A stretch of DNA of 6,785 nt from an uncultured Collinsella sp. (GTDB lineage: Bacteria > Actinomycetota > Coriobacteriia > Coriobacteriales > Coriobacteriaceae). Location of the stretch: assembly GCA_902388545.1 (NCBI GenBank), contig CABMPS010000107.1, positions 1 to 6,785 of the forward strand, written 5' to 3'. The notes under the pieces were generated by a model. The model saw only the letters and a list, made by a program, of their open reading frames with translations, was not told the DNA's origin and made no database searches. Each line of letters begins with the position of its first letter. The first letter of the stretch is position 1. Shown here one piece after another: positions 6,559-6,785 of the stretch. The translations under genes were made by a program, and so were the position numbers.

Positions 6559-6662
6559 CGGGCAACCCGCAAGAAGCACCGACTCGACAGAAACTGGCGC
6601 GAGGAGGATACGGCAGGGACACGGCAAATGAGCGTGAATTTTTGGACGCTTACCGGATGAGC

Positions 6663-6718
6663 GTGGATAATCTCCCACTTTTGCCCAAAGCACAGCCCAA
6701 AAACGGGAGATTATCCAC
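6663..6718. repeat. Two-tier palindrome B upstream of tgt
   Basis: A perfect 14-bp inverted repeat GTGGATAATCTCCC (6663-6676 against 6705-6718) encloses a 5-bp one (TTTTG 6679-6683 with CAAAA 6698-6702). A further ATGA/TCAT pair lies outside the outer arms. The build resembles copies A1 and A2 but the sequence differs. It is about 100 bp upstream of the tgt -10 box and has no gene of its own. Confidence 0.7.
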
Positions 6719-6732
6719 TTTCATTCTGCGGG

Positions 6733-6761
6733 CACTCATTTAAGTACGTCCCCGATGAGTG
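6733..6761. repeat. Small REP-like inverted repeat
   Basis: CACTCAT (6733-6739) and ATGAGTG (6755-6761) form a 7-bp inverted repeat. On the minus strand the 15-base loop reads CGGGGACGTACTTAA. A short GC-rich hairpin in a gap is the form of REP elements, but only one copy is present in this window. The remaining bases to the window edge cannot be assigned. Confidence 0.4.
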
Positions 6762-6785
6762 GAGCTATTTACCAGCCACGCCAAC

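Noticed and set aside
6628..6660. Ten-codon leader-peptide-like frame (MSVNFWTLTG)
   Set aside because: The GAGGAGG upstream is too far from the ATG, and there is no plus-strand gene for it to control.
6740..6785. Possible C-terminal end of a minus-strand gene at the right edge (frames ending VGVAGK or NSSTHRGRT)
   Set aside because: Only 6 to 14 codons are visible, two frames compete, and neither has a recognisable ending.

Overview
The window looks like chromosomal DNA of a high-GC anaerobic gut actinobacterium, most likely a coriobacterium such as Collinsella. This is inferred from the gene families, the GC-rich codon use, the strong AGGAGG-type ribosome sites and the style of the intergenic palindromes. 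No marker gene proves the genus. It holds seven complete protein genes and the first 31 codons of an eighth. Six complete genes and the partial one lie on the minus strand; only degV is on the plus strand. I see no tRNA, rRNA, CRISPR array or transposase gene.

Layout from left to right. (1) 1-95, minus: the start of a lipoprotein with a twin-arginine-like signal peptide. (2) 96-415: a non-coding stretch holding a possible structured leader of that gene, then a large nested hairpin that acts as terminator for the next gene. (3) 416-2569, minus: a probable two-gene operon, a HAD phosphatase followed by an M20-family PepV/Sapep dipeptidase. (4) 2570-2725: a divergent control region with overlapping TTGA/TCAA inverted repeats and a -10 box for degV. 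(5) 2726-3586, plus: a DegV fatty-acid-binding protein. (6) 3587-3679: a second copy of the nested palindromic repeat. (7) 3680-4290, minus: a DinJ-YafQ type II toxin-antitoxin pair in locally AT-richer DNA. (8) 4291-4403: its promoter, overlapped by a perfect 50-bp palindrome. (9) 4404-5162, minus: a LOG-family nucleotide hydrolase. (10) 5163-5375: a structured leader with an intrinsic terminator directly against the LOG ribosome site. (11) 5376-6515, minus: tRNA-guanine transglycosylase (tgt). (12) 6516-6785: the tgt promoter, a third large palindrome and a small REP-like hairpin.

How the parts may work together. The dipeptidase fits a peptide-using lifestyle. tgt makes the queuosine precursor in tRNA, and the LOG gene behind it belongs to a family that releases bases from nucleoside monophosphates. 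A shared role in base salvage is possible but unproven. The toxin-antitoxin pair looks like an acquired islet set between degV and LOG.

The most interesting signals are non-coding: a candidate attenuator in front of the LOG gene, the 50-bp palindrome over the toxin-antitoxin promoter, and a family of two-tier palindromic repeats (two related copies plus one of similar build).
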